64,000 nucleotides of DNA from CAYZJB01 sp964478735 (GTDB lineage Bacteria; CLD3; SB21): contig CAYZJB010000006.1 of NCBI GenBank assembly GCA_964478735.1, positions 1-64,000 of the forward strand, written 5' to 3'. Every line of letters starts with the position of its first letter. The stretch's first letter is position 1. Positions 17,071 to 26,110 of this stretch are shown one piece after another. The translations under genes and the position numbers were made by a program. The notes beneath the pieces are model-generated. The model was not told the origin of the DNA. It searched no databases and worked only from the letters and a program-made list of their open reading frames with translations.

Positions 17071-18144
17071 GTGCGCAGTTTTGCCTGGCAAATGACGTCG
17101 GCCGGTGAACCGCTTCGCCGAACGGACCTTTCTCCGCGAAATCCGGCCGATAACGAAGTCCGCGTTCGAATTACCGGTTGCGGCGTCTGCCATACGGATT
17201 TGGGATTCTACTACGACGGCGTGAAGACGATCAAACCGCTGCCGTTGACGCTCGGTCATGAAATCAGCGGATGGGTCGAAGAAACCGGTTCGAGTGCGTC
17301 GCGCTGGAAAAACAAAGCCGTGATCATCCCGGCCGTCCTTCCGTGCGGCGATTGCGATCTGTGTAAATCCGGGCAGGGACGCATCTGTCGACAGCAACAA
17401 ATGCCGGGCAACCACATCGATGGCGGGTTTGCAAGTCACATCGTCGTACCGGCACGGTACCTGTGCGAAGTCGACGTCACGTCGGACGACGAGACGTTTG
17501 GAAAATCCGGCGTGACCCTGCGTGAGCTGAGCGTGGTGGCCGATGCGGTGACGACGCCGTTTCAGGCCGTACGGAACGCCGGCCTGCGGCAGGGCGATCT
17601 TGCGATTTTTGTCGGCGTCGGTGGCGTCGGAGGCTACGGTGTACAAATCGCCAACGCATCGGGCGCGGTCGTCGTGGCCATCGACGTCGATCCTCAAAAA
17701 CTGGAGACCATTCGAGCCCATGGCGTTCAACTCGGTTTGAACCCGACGGAAATGGATGCCAAAGGGATTCGAAAAACGATTCAGTCGTTTGTCGCCGATC
17801 GAGGGCTGTCCCTGTATGAATGGAAGATTTTTGAAACATCGGGCACGGCAAAAGGACAGGAACTGGCGTACAGTCTGCTGACGTTCGGCGCAACGTTGTC
17901 CGTCGTCGGGTTTACCATGGACACCGTGAACCTGCGGTTGAGCAATCTGATGGCATTTGACGCACGGGCGGTCGGTAACTGGGGATGTCTGCCGGAATTG
18001 TATCCGGAAGCCCTCGAGTGGGTGAGGCAGGGCCGGATCCAACTGGCTCCTTTCGTTCAGACCTTCCCGCTCGATTCGATCAACGACGTATTCGACAAAT
18101 TACATCGAAAAGAAATCACGAAACGCCCGGTCCTTGTGCCGTGA
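17071..18144 (+). CDS. had: 6-hydroxycyclohex-1-ene-1-carbonyl-CoA dehydrogenase
   Basis: 357 residues from the GTG at 17071, which has ACGGAGG at ideal spacing; a TTG 27 bases upstream lacks one and falls in the inverted repeat. Medium-chain zinc alcohol dehydrogenase fold: catalytic zinc motif GCGVCHTD, GHEISG, structural zinc set CGDCDLCKSGQGRIC, and the nucleotide-binding VGVGGVGGYG. The sequence character and the gene order with the hydrolase mark it as Had of the benzoyl-CoA pathway, which oxidises 6-hydroxycyclohexenecarbonyl-CoA to the 6-oxo compound with NAD+. First gene of an operon running to 24943. Confidence 0.88.
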   Translation: MRSFAWQMTSAGEPLRRTDLSPRNPADNEVRVRITGCGVCHTDLGFYYDGVKTIKPLPLTLGHEISGWVEETGSSASRWKNKAVIIPAVLPCGDCDLCKSGQGRICRQQQMPGNHIDGGFASHIVVPARYLCEVDVTSDDETFGKSGVTLRELSVVADAVTTPFQAVRNAGLRQGDLAIFVGVGGVGGYGVQIANASGAVVVAIDVDPQKLETIRAHGVQLGLNPTEMDAKGIRKTIQSFVADRGLSLYEWKIFETSGTAKGQELAYSLLTFGATLSVVGFTMDTVNLRLSNLMAFDARAVGNWGCLPELYPEALEWVRQGRIQLAPFVQTFPLDSINDVFDKLHRKEITKRPVLVP

Positions 18145-18167
18145 GCGTCATTATGGGAGACGATTTC

Positions 18168-19250
18168 ATGTTCAAAAATCACGACCTCGTACCGGGTTAC
18201 GCGTTTAAAGAAATCCGGTACGAACTCAAACCGTGTAAAGATCCGGCGGGCCGTCCGGTGGAAGGACTGTTCAGCGCCTGGATCACTCTCGCGAACCCGT
18301 CGCAGTTGAATTCCTACACGACGGGAATGGTCAAAGAAGTCATTCTTGCATTTCGTAAAGCGTCGAATTCGCGAGAGGTCGTATCCGTCGTCTTTACCGG
18401 CGAAGGCGATCGCGCGTTTTGTACGGGCGGCAATACGAAGGAGTACGCGGAATATTACGCGGGCCAGCCGGAAGAGTACCGGCAGTACATGCGCCTCTTC
18501 AACGACATGGTGTCGGCCATCCTGCATTGTGATAAACCCGTGATATGCCGCGTCAACGGCATGCGCATCGCCGGCGGGCAGGAGATCGGCATGGCGTGCG
18601 ACTTTTCCATCGCGAGCGATCTCGCCGTATTCGGTCAGGCAGGACCGAAACACGGTTCCGCTCCCGACGGCGGCTCGACGGATTTTTTACCGCTTTTCGT
18701 CGGCATCGAAAATGCTATGATGTCGTGTACGTTGTGCCGGACGTGGACGGCCTATCAGGCGTACCGACTCGGGCTTTTAACCGACATTGTTCCCGTACTG
18801 AAGAAGGACGGCAAATGGATTCCGAATCCCCTGGTCATCACGGACCGCTGGATCGACGAGCGCGGACGGATGGTCTACGGCGAAATGAAAACCGGCGCCG
18901 AAAAAGACGCGGCCAAAGAGCTGATGAAATCGGCCACGATCGACCTCACGCCGCTGGATGAAGCGGTCGAGCGCCTGACCACGTCGCTTTTGATGACCGT
19001 ACCGGGCTGTCTGTCGAAAACGCTCGAGTCCGTGCGAAAACACAAACTCCAACACTGGGACAAAAACCGTGAGAGCAACCGGGCCTGGCTCGGACTCAAC
19101 ATGATGACCGAAGGCCGCGCCGGGTTCCGCGCGTTCAACGAAGGGACAAAAGAGAACCGCGAAGTCGACTTTATCCTCCTACGCCAGTCGCTCGCTCGCG
19201 GTGAACGATGGGGCGAGGAACTGACCGAAAAAGTGTTGCCGAAAAAATGA
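18168..19250 (+). CDS. oah: 6-oxocyclohex-1-ene-1-carbonyl-CoA hydrolase (ring opening)
   Basis: 360 residues of crotonase fold: AFCTGGNTKEYAEYYAG, GMRIAGGQEIGMACDFSIA and GPKHGSAPDGGSTDF are characteristic of the ring-cleaving hydrolase that turns 6-oxocyclohexene-carbonyl-CoA into 3-hydroxypimelyl-CoA. Two starts are possible. ATG 18168 has GGGAGA in front; ATG 18153 would add five residues but has no ribosome site. The gene follows had by 23 bases and ends in an ATGA overlap with the SDR gene, so it is translationally coupled. Confidence 0.9.
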   Translation: MFKNHDLVPGYAFKEIRYELKPCKDPAGRPVEGLFSAWITLANPSQLNSYTTGMVKEVILAFRKASNSREVVSVVFTGEGDRAFCTGGNTKEYAEYYAGQPEEYRQYMRLFNDMVSAILHCDKPVICRVNGMRIAGGQEIGMACDFSIASDLAVFGQAGPKHGSAPDGGSTDFLPLFVGIENAMMSCTLCRTWTAYQAYRLGLLTDIVPVLKKDGKWIPNPLVITDRWIDERGRMVYGEMKTGAEKDAAKELMKSATIDLTPLDEAVERLTTSLLMTVPGCLSKTLESVRKHKLQHWDKNRESNRAWLGLNMMTEGRAGFRAFNEGTKENREVDFILLRQSLARGERWGEELTEKVLPKK

Positions 19251-19960
19251 TCGGGATCGATCTCAACCAACGCGTTGCCCTTGTCACGGGAGCCTCGTCC
19301 GGTATCGGCCTGGCCATTGCACGAACGCTGCAAAGCGCCGGGGCGAACGTTGTCGGCGCCGATTTGCTTCAAGGGGAATGTCCCGGACGGTGGATCGAGG
19401 TCGACGTACGGCAATTCGACGACGCCAAGCGGTGCGTGCAGAACGTCGTTCAACGCGAAGGTCGACTCGACATTCTCGTCAACAACGCGGGTATTTTTCG
19501 AGACGCTCCGTCATGGAAGATGACGGAAAGCGACTGGGACGACGTGCTTGCCGTCAATCTCAAAGGCGCGTTTAATTTTACCCACCACGCCGCGCCCCAT
19601 TTCAGAGAGCGGCAATCCGGCAAAATCGTCAACATCGCTTCGATCAACGGTTTGCGCGGTAAGTTCGGCCAGGCCAATTACGCGGCCGCCAAAGCGGGCC
19701 TGATCGGATTTACCAAGACGATCGCGCGCGAACTCGCCCGATACAACGTCAACGTCAATGCCGTCGCGCCGGGGCTGATCGCAACTCCGTTGATCCGCAA
19801 CCTGCCCGCCGACGCGCTCGACAAAGCGCGCGAGGAAATTTTACTGGGCCGGATCGGTGAACCGGAGGACGTGGCCCGTCTCGTTGCGTTTTTATGTTCC
19901 GATCTCGCGCGTCACATCACCGGTGAAATCATCAAAGTCGACGGCGGACAATACATCTGA
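19247..19960 (+). CDS. Short-chain dehydrogenase/reductase in benzoyl-CoA operon
   Basis: 237 residues from the ATG that overlaps the hydrolase stop (ATGA). Classical SDR: TGASSGIG cofactor loop, NNAG, active-site Ser in INIASING and the YAAAK Tyr/Lys pair, and a C-terminal GGQYI. It resembles 3-oxoacyl reductases. In this position it may act as the 3-hydroxypimelyl-CoA dehydrogenase or another hydroxyacyl-CoA dehydrogenase after ring opening; an SDR is also found in the Azoarcus bzd cluster. Substrate is inferred from context only. Confidence 0.82.
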   Translation: MIGIDLNQRVALVTGASSGIGLAIARTLQSAGANVVGADLLQGECPGRWIEVDVRQFDDAKRCVQNVVQREGRLDILVNNAGIFRDAPSWKMTESDWDDVLAVNLKGAFNFTHHAAPHFRERQSGKIVNIASINGLRGKFGQANYAAAKAGLIGFTKTIARELARYNVNVNAVAPGLIATPLIRNLPADALDKAREEILLGRIGEPEDVARLVAFLCSDLARHITGEIIKVDGGQYI

Positions 19961-19975
19961 TCATCAGGAGTGGAT

Positions 19976-21139
19976 ATGAACGTCTTTTTCGATTCCGTAA
20001 ACAATCAAAACCTCGATGACATCCTGACGGCGTGCCGTGAACTGGCCGAGGATCCGGATTACCCCGCCGTCAAAGCATGGCGCGCGCAGGGCGGTAAAGT
20101 GGTCGGACATTTTCAGGTTTACTTTCCGGAAGAAATCGCACACGCGGCCGGGTTGTTACCGGTCAAAATCGCCGGCGCACAAGTCGAAGGCATGGACGCG
20201 GAATCGCATTTCGGCTCTTACCTTTGTTCGATCATCAAAACTTCACTCGAGCTTGCGCTGACGAAAAAAATCGAACTGGACATGTTCGTCAGCCATCCGA
20301 TCTGCGACGCCGCACGCAATCTCTCCGCCATCTGGGGACGAAATTTCAAATATCCGTGCGAGATCTTATATCTGCCGCAGAACCCGAATTCGTCTCACTC
20401 CGCTGCCTACCTGCGCGACGAATATCGCCGGTTGGCCGATCAACTGGAATCGATCGCCGGACGCGAGATCACGAACGATGCCCTGCGGCAATCGATCGCC
20501 CTATACAACGAAAGCCGCTCGTGGATGCGGGAATTGTACGCCATCAAACGCGAAACGCCCTGGCTGATCACAGCCGAAGATGCGTATGCATTGATCGCCG
20601 TTGCGGGCATGATTCCGCGGGAGGAGTATAATCAACTGATGCGCCTCGTAATGCCGCAGGTCCGGGCACGCACCGCGCGTCGTCAGGATAAAATGCGTGT
20701 GGTTTTCGAAGGTGCGTTTTGCGAACAGCCGCCGCTCGATTTGATCCAGGTCATCGGCCAGTCGTGTTACATCGTCGACGACGATTTCTACATCGGGCTA
20801 CGGTACCTGCTCGACGACGTTCCAGTGTCCGGCGATCCGCTCCACGCTCTTGCCGAGGCCTATATCGAAAAGTCGTCCTATTCCCCGGTCCAGCACGATT
20901 TGCGAAAACCGAAAGAACACATGCTGCTGCAGCGTATTCGCCAGGCCGGCGCGGAAGCGGTCATTCTTGCCGCGGCCAAGATGTGCGAGCCGGGACTTGA
21001 AGAACAGGTGGCCTATATCAAAGCGCTGGACGCGGCGGGTATTCCGTACTTTGTCAGCGAGTTTGAAGAAAACCAGACGACATTCGATCATATCGGCATT
21101 CAACTCGAGACGTTCATCGAAAATCTTATTTTTCAATAA
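19976..21139 (+). CDS. bzdN: ATP-dependent benzoyl-CoA reductase, BcrC/BzdN-type subunit
   Basis: 387 residues from ATG 19976 (AGGAG five bases upstream); the family's usual size. It belongs to the 2-hydroxyglutaryl-CoA dehydratase D-component fold. Three conserved cysteines able to bind an FeS cluster are in SHPICDAAR, GAFCEQPP and AAKMCEPGLEEQ. The catalytic module of the class I reductase, made of this subunit and the next one, accepts low-potential electrons to reduce the aromatic ring of benzoyl-CoA. The neighbouring had and oah genes favour benzoyl-CoA over hydroxyacyl-CoA dehydratase function. Start follows the SDR stop by 15 bases. Confidence 0.88.
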   Translation: MNVFFDSVNNQNLDDILTACRELAEDPDYPAVKAWRAQGGKVVGHFQVYFPEEIAHAAGLLPVKIAGAQVEGMDAESHFGSYLCSIIKTSLELALTKKIELDMFVSHPICDAARNLSAIWGRNFKYPCEILYLPQNPNSSHSAAYLRDEYRRLADQLESIAGREITNDALRQSIALYNESRSWMRELYAIKRETPWLITAEDAYALIAVAGMIPREEYNQLMRLVMPQVRARTARRQDKMRVVFEGAFCEQPPLDLIQVIGQSCYIVDDDFYIGLRYLLDDVPVSGDPLHALAEAYIEKSSYSPVQHDLRKPKEHMLLQRIRQAGAEAVILAAAKMCEPGLEEQVAYIKALDAAGIPYFVSEFEENQTTFDHIGIQLETFIENLIFQ

Positions 21140-21148
21140 AGGACGGTT

Positions 21149-22435
21149 ATGGAATCGACAACCCTCGTCGGGCGGGGATCGCAGCGTGGCGCGGAATTGT
21201 TCCGCAGCTGGTTCACCGACCTCGAAAAAGCGAACGCGGACGGACGCCACGCCGCTTACGTTTTTGTCATGGGCAGCCTTAATGAAATCCTCAAAACGTT
21301 CGACATGCCCGTCGTATTTCCGGAAATCAATTCCCTGCAAACGGCCGTACGTCGCGTCGCGGGCGAGTATCTGACGGAAGCGGAGGATTACGGTTATTCG
21401 CCCGACATCTGCGGATACGTGAAGGCCGACGTGGCCGTCCAGCTGCGCGGGGGGCAACATCCGATGGGCAAAATTCCGAAACCGTCGATCGCCGTGCTGA
21501 CGAACGCGTGCAACACGTACATCAAATGGGCGGAAATCTGGGAACGTCTGTACCGGATCCCCGTCGTCACGCTCGACGTGCCGGGTACGCGCGGACGCAA
21601 AGGAGATCCCTTCGTTCGGGACGGATATTTCGAAAACGACCGTAAATACGTCGAGGCGCAATTACGCGAGCTCATCGCCACGTGTGAGCGGATCACGGGA
21701 CGCGCCTTTGACATCGACAAACTGCGACAGACGCTGGCGTGGGCCAACGACGTCTCGCGGTCGTGGAAGGCCATCCTCGAGTGCAACCGCGCGCATCCGG
21801 CCGTATTCAACGCCCTGACGGACGGAACGATTTATCTCGGCGTGGCCAACGGATTCCGCGGTACGGCGGAAGGCAGCACGTATTTCAAAGAACTGCTCGA
21901 GGAGATGGAGTTCAAAAAACGCGAAGGCATCGGGACGTTGACCGAGGAAAAATTCCGACTCGCGTTCGTCGGCGTCCCCTGCTACCCGATCTTCCGCCGG
22001 TTCAACGAGTTTTTCTCCGATTGGGGCGGTTGTTTTGTTCAGTCGACGTACTTGCATTTCGCCGCGGGTGGAGCCAATCTCGGTTTCGAGTACGACACTC
22101 AGCGGCCGATCGAAAGCCTGGCCGAAGGACTGCTCGTCAGCGTGCGCGACGCCATGGACAGCATGTTCCATCAGGACCGTGCGCTTATGTCGATGGTCGA
22201 CGACTATGCCCTGGAAGGGATCGTCTACCACCCGATCAAAAGCTGCCGCACCGTCTCGACCGGACTGGCGGACGGCCGCAAACATCTCATGGCGCAGCGC
22301 AACGTTGCCACGTTGTTTATCGAATCCGACATGATGGACAAACGCGTCGTTTCTGAAGCCCAGATGAAAAACCGAATCGACGCCTTTTTTGAAGGTTTGA
22401 TTTCCCGCCGCCAGATCGCGGCGGCCAAAGCGTAA
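21149..22435 (+). CDS. bzdO: ATP-dependent benzoyl-CoA reductase, BcrB/BzdO-type subunit
   Basis: 428 residues. Same superfamily as the preceding subunit and its catalytic partner. Cluster-binding cysteines are expected in TNACNTYIKW, VGVPCYPIFRRF and IKSCRTVSTGL. The N-terminal GSLNEILKTFD and VFPEINSLQTA elements are typical of the BcrB/BadE/BzdO branch. The ATG is 9 bases after the previous stop with AAAGGA in front. Gene order N-O-P-Q agrees with the Azoarcus-type cluster. Confidence 0.88.
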   Translation: MESTTLVGRGSQRGAELFRSWFTDLEKANADGRHAAYVFVMGSLNEILKTFDMPVVFPEINSLQTAVRRVAGEYLTEAEDYGYSPDICGYVKADVAVQLRGGQHPMGKIPKPSIAVLTNACNTYIKWAEIWERLYRIPVVTLDVPGTRGRKGDPFVRDGYFENDRKYVEAQLRELIATCERITGRAFDIDKLRQTLAWANDVSRSWKAILECNRAHPAVFNALTDGTIYLGVANGFRGTAEGSTYFKELLEEMEFKKREGIGTLTEEKFRLAFVGVPCYPIFRRFNEFFSDWGGCFVQSTYLHFAAGGANLGFEYDTQRPIESLAEGLLVSVRDAMDSMFHQDRALMSMVDDYALEGIVYHPIKSCRTVSTGLADGRKHLMAQRNVATLFIESDMMDKRVVSEAQMKNRIDAFFEGLISRRQIAAAKA

Positions 22436-22444
22436 GGAGGACAG

Positions 22445-23257
22445 ATGGCCTTTACAGCCGGAGTGGACGTCGGCTCCACGCAAACGAAAGCCGTCATCAT
22501 CAACGAACGCCGGGAGATCGTTCAGCGCGCGCTGATTGACACCGGCGCCAATGTCAGTCTGGCCGCGCAAACCGCGTTTCGCCAGGCCGCGGAAGCGGCG
22601 CATCTGGGCGAAGACGAGATCGACTACGTGGTCGGCACCGGGTACGGCCGCTACAAGGTGACGTTCGGCAATAAACAGATTACGGAGATCAGCTGCCACG
22701 GCCGCGGCGCCGTGCACATGTTCCCCTCGACGCGAACGGTGCTCGACATGGGCGGTCAGGACAGTAAGGCGATCCGTGTCAGCGACAAAGGCGAGATCGT
22801 CGATTTTTGTATGAACGACAAATGCGCGGCGGGAACGGGACGTTTTCTCGGTGCGGCGGCGGTGGCGCTCCGCATTCCGCTCGACGATCTCGGTCAAACG
22901 GCGCTTGCCGGATCCAAACCGGTCCGCATCAGCACGACGTGCACGGTGTTCGCCGAATCGGAAATCCTGTCGTGGCTCGGGAAAGGAAAAAAAGTCGAGG
23001 ACATCCTGTGGGGCGTCCATCAGTCCATCGCGGCGCGTTCGATCGGATTGCTTCGCCGCGTCGGCATCGAAGAGGAGATCACGTTCACCGGCGGCGTCGC
23101 CAAAAACATCGGCATGATCAAAGCGCTGGAAGATGCCGTGCAGAAAAAAGTCAACGTCGGCGAGGACTCCCACTTCATGGGCGCGCTCGGCGCGGCCTTG
23201 TTTGCCATGGACCATGTTCTGGCAAGCCGTCAACCGATTCACAAGGAGGCGTCATGA
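22445..23257 (+). CDS. bzdP: Benzoyl-CoA reductase ATPase (activator) subunit, first of two
   Basis: 270 residues of the acetate/sugar-kinase/Hsc70/actin ATPase fold: GVDVGSTQTKAV phosphate loop, DMGGQDSKA, and FTGGVAKN. The two cysteines that hold the inter-subunit [4Fe-4S] cluster are in NDKCAAGTGRF and STTCTVFAESE. ATP hydrolysis drives electrons from ferredoxin into the N/O module. AAGGAGGAC precedes the ATG. The gene ends in an ATGA overlap with the next subunit. The P versus Q label rests on order only. Confidence 0.87.
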   Translation: MAFTAGVDVGSTQTKAVIINERREIVQRALIDTGANVSLAAQTAFRQAAEAAHLGEDEIDYVVGTGYGRYKVTFGNKQITEISCHGRGAVHMFPSTRTVLDMGGQDSKAIRVSDKGEIVDFCMNDKCAAGTGRFLGAAAVALRIPLDDLGQTALAGSKPVRISTTCTVFAESEILSWLGKGKKVEDILWGVHQSIAARSIGLLRRVGIEEEITFTGGVAKNIGMIKALEDAVQKKVNVGEDSHFMGALGAALFAMDHVLASRQPIHKEAS

Positions 23258-24072
23258 ATCTCACGCTTGGACTCGACGTCGGCTCGACGTACACCAAGGC
23301 TGTCATCGCCGATGCCAACGTGCAAATTTTGGGCAAGTCTATGGTACCTACCGGTTCGCGTCTGCTGGACTCCGCGGAAGAGGCCGTCCATAAGGCATGC
23401 GATGAAGCCGGCATCGCCCAGGACATGCTCGCGTATACGATCACGACCGGATACGGCCGTCACATGGTACCGTTTCGCGATCTGCAGGTGACGGACCTGA
23501 CGGCGTCGGCGCGCGGCGCGCAATTTTTGTTTCCCCACACACGCACGATCCTCGACATCGGCGGACAGACGATGAAGGCGAGCCGGATCGACGGCACGGC
23601 CAAGGTTCTGACGTTCCGTCTCAACGACAAGTGTGCCGCCGGGACCGGAGCGTTTCTGGAAAAAACCGCCCGGTACATGGGATATGAAACCCGTGACATC
23701 GGATCGTTGCTAAACCTGTCCAAGACCACGGTTCCGATTTCCGGGGTGTGCGCGGTGTTCGCCGAATCCGAAGTCATCAGCCACTTGTCCGAAGGCGTTC
23801 CTCCCGAAGATATCATGTTCGGCGCCATTTCCTCGCTGACCGATCGTTCGGTACAATTGCTCAAGCGAATCAAAGCGGAACCGGAGTTCACGCTGATCGG
23901 CGGTATCCTCCGCTGGGAGGCGATGGTGAAATCGGTGGTCGGTAAACTGACTGGCAGGGTCAATGTTCCCGAAGGCGACATGGCGCAATTTACCGCGGCG
24001 CTCGGTTGCGCGTTGCTCGGACACATACGGCTGAGACAAATCAAAAAAACCGATGCGGAGGTACACGCATGA
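23254..24072 (+). CDS. bzdQ: Benzoyl-CoA reductase ATPase (activator) subunit, second of two
   Basis: 272 residues from the ATG overlapping the previous stop (AAGGAGGC upstream). Same fold: GLDVGSTYTKAV, DIGGQTMKA, cluster cysteines in NDKCAAGTGAF and SGVCAVFAESE, and FTLIGGILR. Both ATPase subunits are short (270 and 272 residues). This matches the Azoarcus Bzd type and differs from Thauera, where BcrA is about 440 residues. It is followed by another ATGA overlap with the hemerythrin gene, which is unusual for this operon. Confidence 0.87.
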   Translation: MNLTLGLDVGSTYTKAVIADANVQILGKSMVPTGSRLLDSAEEAVHKACDEAGIAQDMLAYTITTGYGRHMVPFRDLQVTDLTASARGAQFLFPHTRTILDIGGQTMKASRIDGTAKVLTFRLNDKCAAGTGAFLEKTARYMGYETRDIGSLLNLSKTTVPISGVCAVFAESEVISHLSEGVPPEDIMFGAISSLTDRSVQLLKRIKAEPEFTLIGGILRWEAMVKSVVGKLTGRVNVPEGDMAQFTAALGCALLGHIRLRQIKKTDAEVHA

Positions 24073-24656
24073 TCGCGACGGATATTCTCCGAGAGGAACA
24101 CCGAATCATCCTCTGCGTACTCAGAGCGCTCGAAAAAATCTGCGAGGGCATCGACAGCGGCGCCCGTGTGGACAAAGACCTGGGTGAAAAGATCGTTTCG
24201 TTTATTCGCGAATTCGCCGATGCCTGTCACCACGGGAAAGAAGAAGCCCGTTTGTTTAAATGGATGCGGCGTCGACAGATCGGTATGGGACCGGTCGGGA
24301 TGCTGGAGGAGGAACACGAGACGGGCCGCGGTTTCGTACGTGCGATGCGCAGTGCACTGGAGGCCGGAGACGATCGAAGGTTTGGCGAGACCGCGCGCGG
24401 ATTGATCGACATGTTACGGATACATATCGATCGCGAGGACCACGGTGTTTTCGTCATCGCGGATGATGTCTTGCAGACCGACGACGACCGGTCATTGATC
24501 GACGCTTACGCCGCGACCGAGGATGAAGCGGGCGGACACCGGCATTCAGCGGGACTGGCGCTGGCCCAGGAAATTTGCGACGCGGCGAACATCCCCTGTG
24601 TGACCTTTCGTGAACTTCCGAATATTTCGCGTTATTACTTGAGCGTTCCCGTTTGA
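24069..24656 (+). CDS. Hemerythrin-domain protein coupled to benzoyl-CoA reductase
   Basis: 195 residues from the ATG that overlaps the reductase subunit stop. Hemerythrin-like four-helix bundle (residues about 1-145) with di-iron ligand motifs: EEHRIIL, CHHGKEEARLF, EEEHETG and HIDREDHGVF. Such proteins bind or sense oxygen or NO. After about residue 150 there is a C-terminal tail with another His (GGHRHS) and a cysteine pair (ICDAANIPC) that is not part of the bundle. Translational coupling to an enzyme known to be extremely oxygen-sensitive suggests oxygen scavenging or sensing for it, which is inference. Confidence 0.85.
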   Translation: MIATDILREEHRIILCVLRALEKICEGIDSGARVDKDLGEKIVSFIREFADACHHGKEEARLFKWMRRRQIGMGPVGMLEEEHETGRGFVRAMRSALEAGDDRRFGETARGLIDMLRIHIDREDHGVFVIADDVLQTDDDRSLIDAYAATEDEAGGHRHSAGLALAQEICDAANIPCVTFRELPNISRYYLSVPV

Positions 24657-24943
24657 ACAATCCGTTAAAAATCCTGAATCCATCCGGCGTATCCGGCTGC
24701 ACCTGCAAAGACGAAGCGCAACTGACGGCCGACGGCTGGGAACGCCGATACGTCGCCGACCAACGTGCAGCCGTCGAAGCGGAAGCGAATTATCGCCAAC
24801 TGGGATTTGAGGTGAAACTGGTACCGCTCGATCCGGAGTCGCTTCGCAATGAATGTTCGGACTGCAAGGCCGTGATGGGCGATTATCGGATTGTGTTTAC
24901 GAGAAAAAATTTACCTAATAAAGCCGCCCATAACGGCACCTGA
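24653..24943 (+). CDS. Small CxC/CxxC protein, last gene of the benzoyl-CoA operon
   Basis: 96 residues, beginning at a TTG that overlaps the hemerythrin stop (TTGA); no ATG is available until late in the frame. Cysteine pairs stand in SGCTCKDE (about 15-19) and ECSDCKAVMG (about 67-73), as in small zinc or FeS proteins. Between them lies a Tyr/Ala-rich helix (ADQRAAVEAEANYRQLGFEV). No family recognised. The overlap and conserved direction support a real gene, and co-translation hints at a role with the hemerythrin. Confidence 0.6.
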   Translation: MNNPLKILNPSGVSGCTCKDEAQLTADGWERRYVADQRAAVEAEANYRQLGFEVKLVPLDPESLRNECSDCKAVMGDYRIVFTRKNLPNKAAHNGT

Positions 24944-24954
24944 TCCAAGCCGTG

Positions 24955-24980
24955 TTCTCTGCGGCCTCTGTGGTTGAAAA
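24955..24980. repeat. Intergenic CTCTGCGGCCTCTGTGG repeat, copy 2
   Basis: TTCTCTGCGGCCTCTGTGG followed by TTGAAAA, in the 57-base gap between convergent genes. Same family as 12879-12961 and 40617-40755. Confidence 0.5.
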
Positions 24981-25000
24981 GTTGCGATGTAAAAAACAGA

Positions 25001-26110
25001 TCAACTCGTCGACTTACGATATCGCATCGTCGCCATCACGATCACGACGACTGCAGCGATCGATAAAAAAGCGAACGTGCGCGTGAGGTCGGCAAACCCG
25101 GCGCCTTTGAGTAAAATCCGGCGCATGGCATCCACCATGTACGCGACGGGATTGGCTTTCGTAATGGCCTGCGCCCAGTCGGGCATGCTTTCGATCGGCG
25201 TGAAAAGTCCACCCAGCAGGAGAAAAACGACCATGATGAACCAGGCGATGAACATCGCCTGTTGCTGTGTCTCCGTGACGGTCGATATGAACAGACCAAT
25301 GCCGAGAATCAAGATCATGTAGATCGCCGTCAGGGCCAGGACCGCCCACACGCTGCCGACAATCGGCAGATCGAACGCCAGCTTACCGATCAAGATCCCA
25401 AACGTCATTTCAAACATCGCAATGACCCAAAACGGAACGAGTTTGCCGATTACAAACTGGCTTTTCCGGATGGGCGTGACGTTGAGCTGCTCGATCGTGC
25501 CGATCTCACGCTCACGTACAATGTTCATCCCGCTGAGAAACAAACCGATCATGGAAACCAGCCCGACCAGAATGCCCGGAACCATATAGGTCGGATAATC
25601 CAGCCGCGGATTGTACCAGTACGACTCATCCAGCCGGACGGGCCGTTGAGCGGAAAATCCGTTTTCCTCAAGCCAGTCGGACTGAAACTCCGATACGATC
25701 GCCGCGATGTAATTTTGAATCAATCCCGCGGCGTTCCCGTCTTCCGCATTGACGAGCAGTTGAAGCGGAGCCGGTTCGTTGCGCAGCAGATTTTTTTCGA
25801 AGCCGCGGGGAACATGAATGATCACCGACGCCGAGTTGGTCCGCAGGGCTTTTTCGCCGGACGATTCCGAAAACGAAATGCCGGTCAATCGAAAATACGG
25901 ATTGTGAGTCAAACGTTGCGTCAGATTCCTCGACAGCGCCGTCTGGTCTTTATCGACGAGATAGTACTCGACGCTGCGCAGATCGAATGATGCCGCGTTG
26001 GACAAAATGAGCAACTGCACGATCGGCATCACGAAGATGACGGGAAGCATGCTCCGGTTCCGGAAAATCTGGAGAAATTCTTTTTTCAGGACAAATCGCA
26101 GGGTTCGCAT
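25001..26110 (-). CDS. ABC-2 type exporter permease (YbhR-like)
   Basis: 369 residues from ATG 26110, which overlaps the stop of the upstream permease by one base (TAATG). An N-terminal membrane helix (about 20-40) is followed by a large extracytoplasmic loop and five or six helices from about 175 onward, including the EREIGTIEQLNVTP cytoplasmic helix typical of ABC2_membrane_3. It pairs with the 26110-27213 permease to form the channel of a YbhGFSR-like exporter. Confidence 0.87.
   Translation of the reverse strand: MRTLRFVLKKEFLQIFRNRSMLPVIFVMPIVQLLILSNAASFDLRSVEYYLVDKDQTALSRNLTQRLTHNPYFRLTGISFSESSGEKALRTNSASVIIHVPRGFEKNLLRNEPAPLQLLVNAEDGNAAGLIQNYIAAIVSEFQSDWLEENGFSAQRPVRLDESYWYNPRLDYPTYMVPGILVGLVSMIGLFLSGMNIVREREIGTIEQLNVTPIRKSQFVIGKLVPFWVIAMFEMTFGILIGKLAFDLPIVGSVWAVLALTAIYMILILGIGLFISTVTETQQQAMFIAWFIMVVFLLLGGLFTPIESMPDWAQAITKANPVAYMVDAMRRILLKGAGFADLTRTFAFLSIAAVVVIVMATMRYRKSTS

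Noticed and set aside
21662..23242. 526-codon open frame on the minus strand
   Set aside because: It is antisense to bzdO/bzdP; its translation is Arg/Asp/His-rich with no recognisable domain, as expected from the third-position bias of the real genes.
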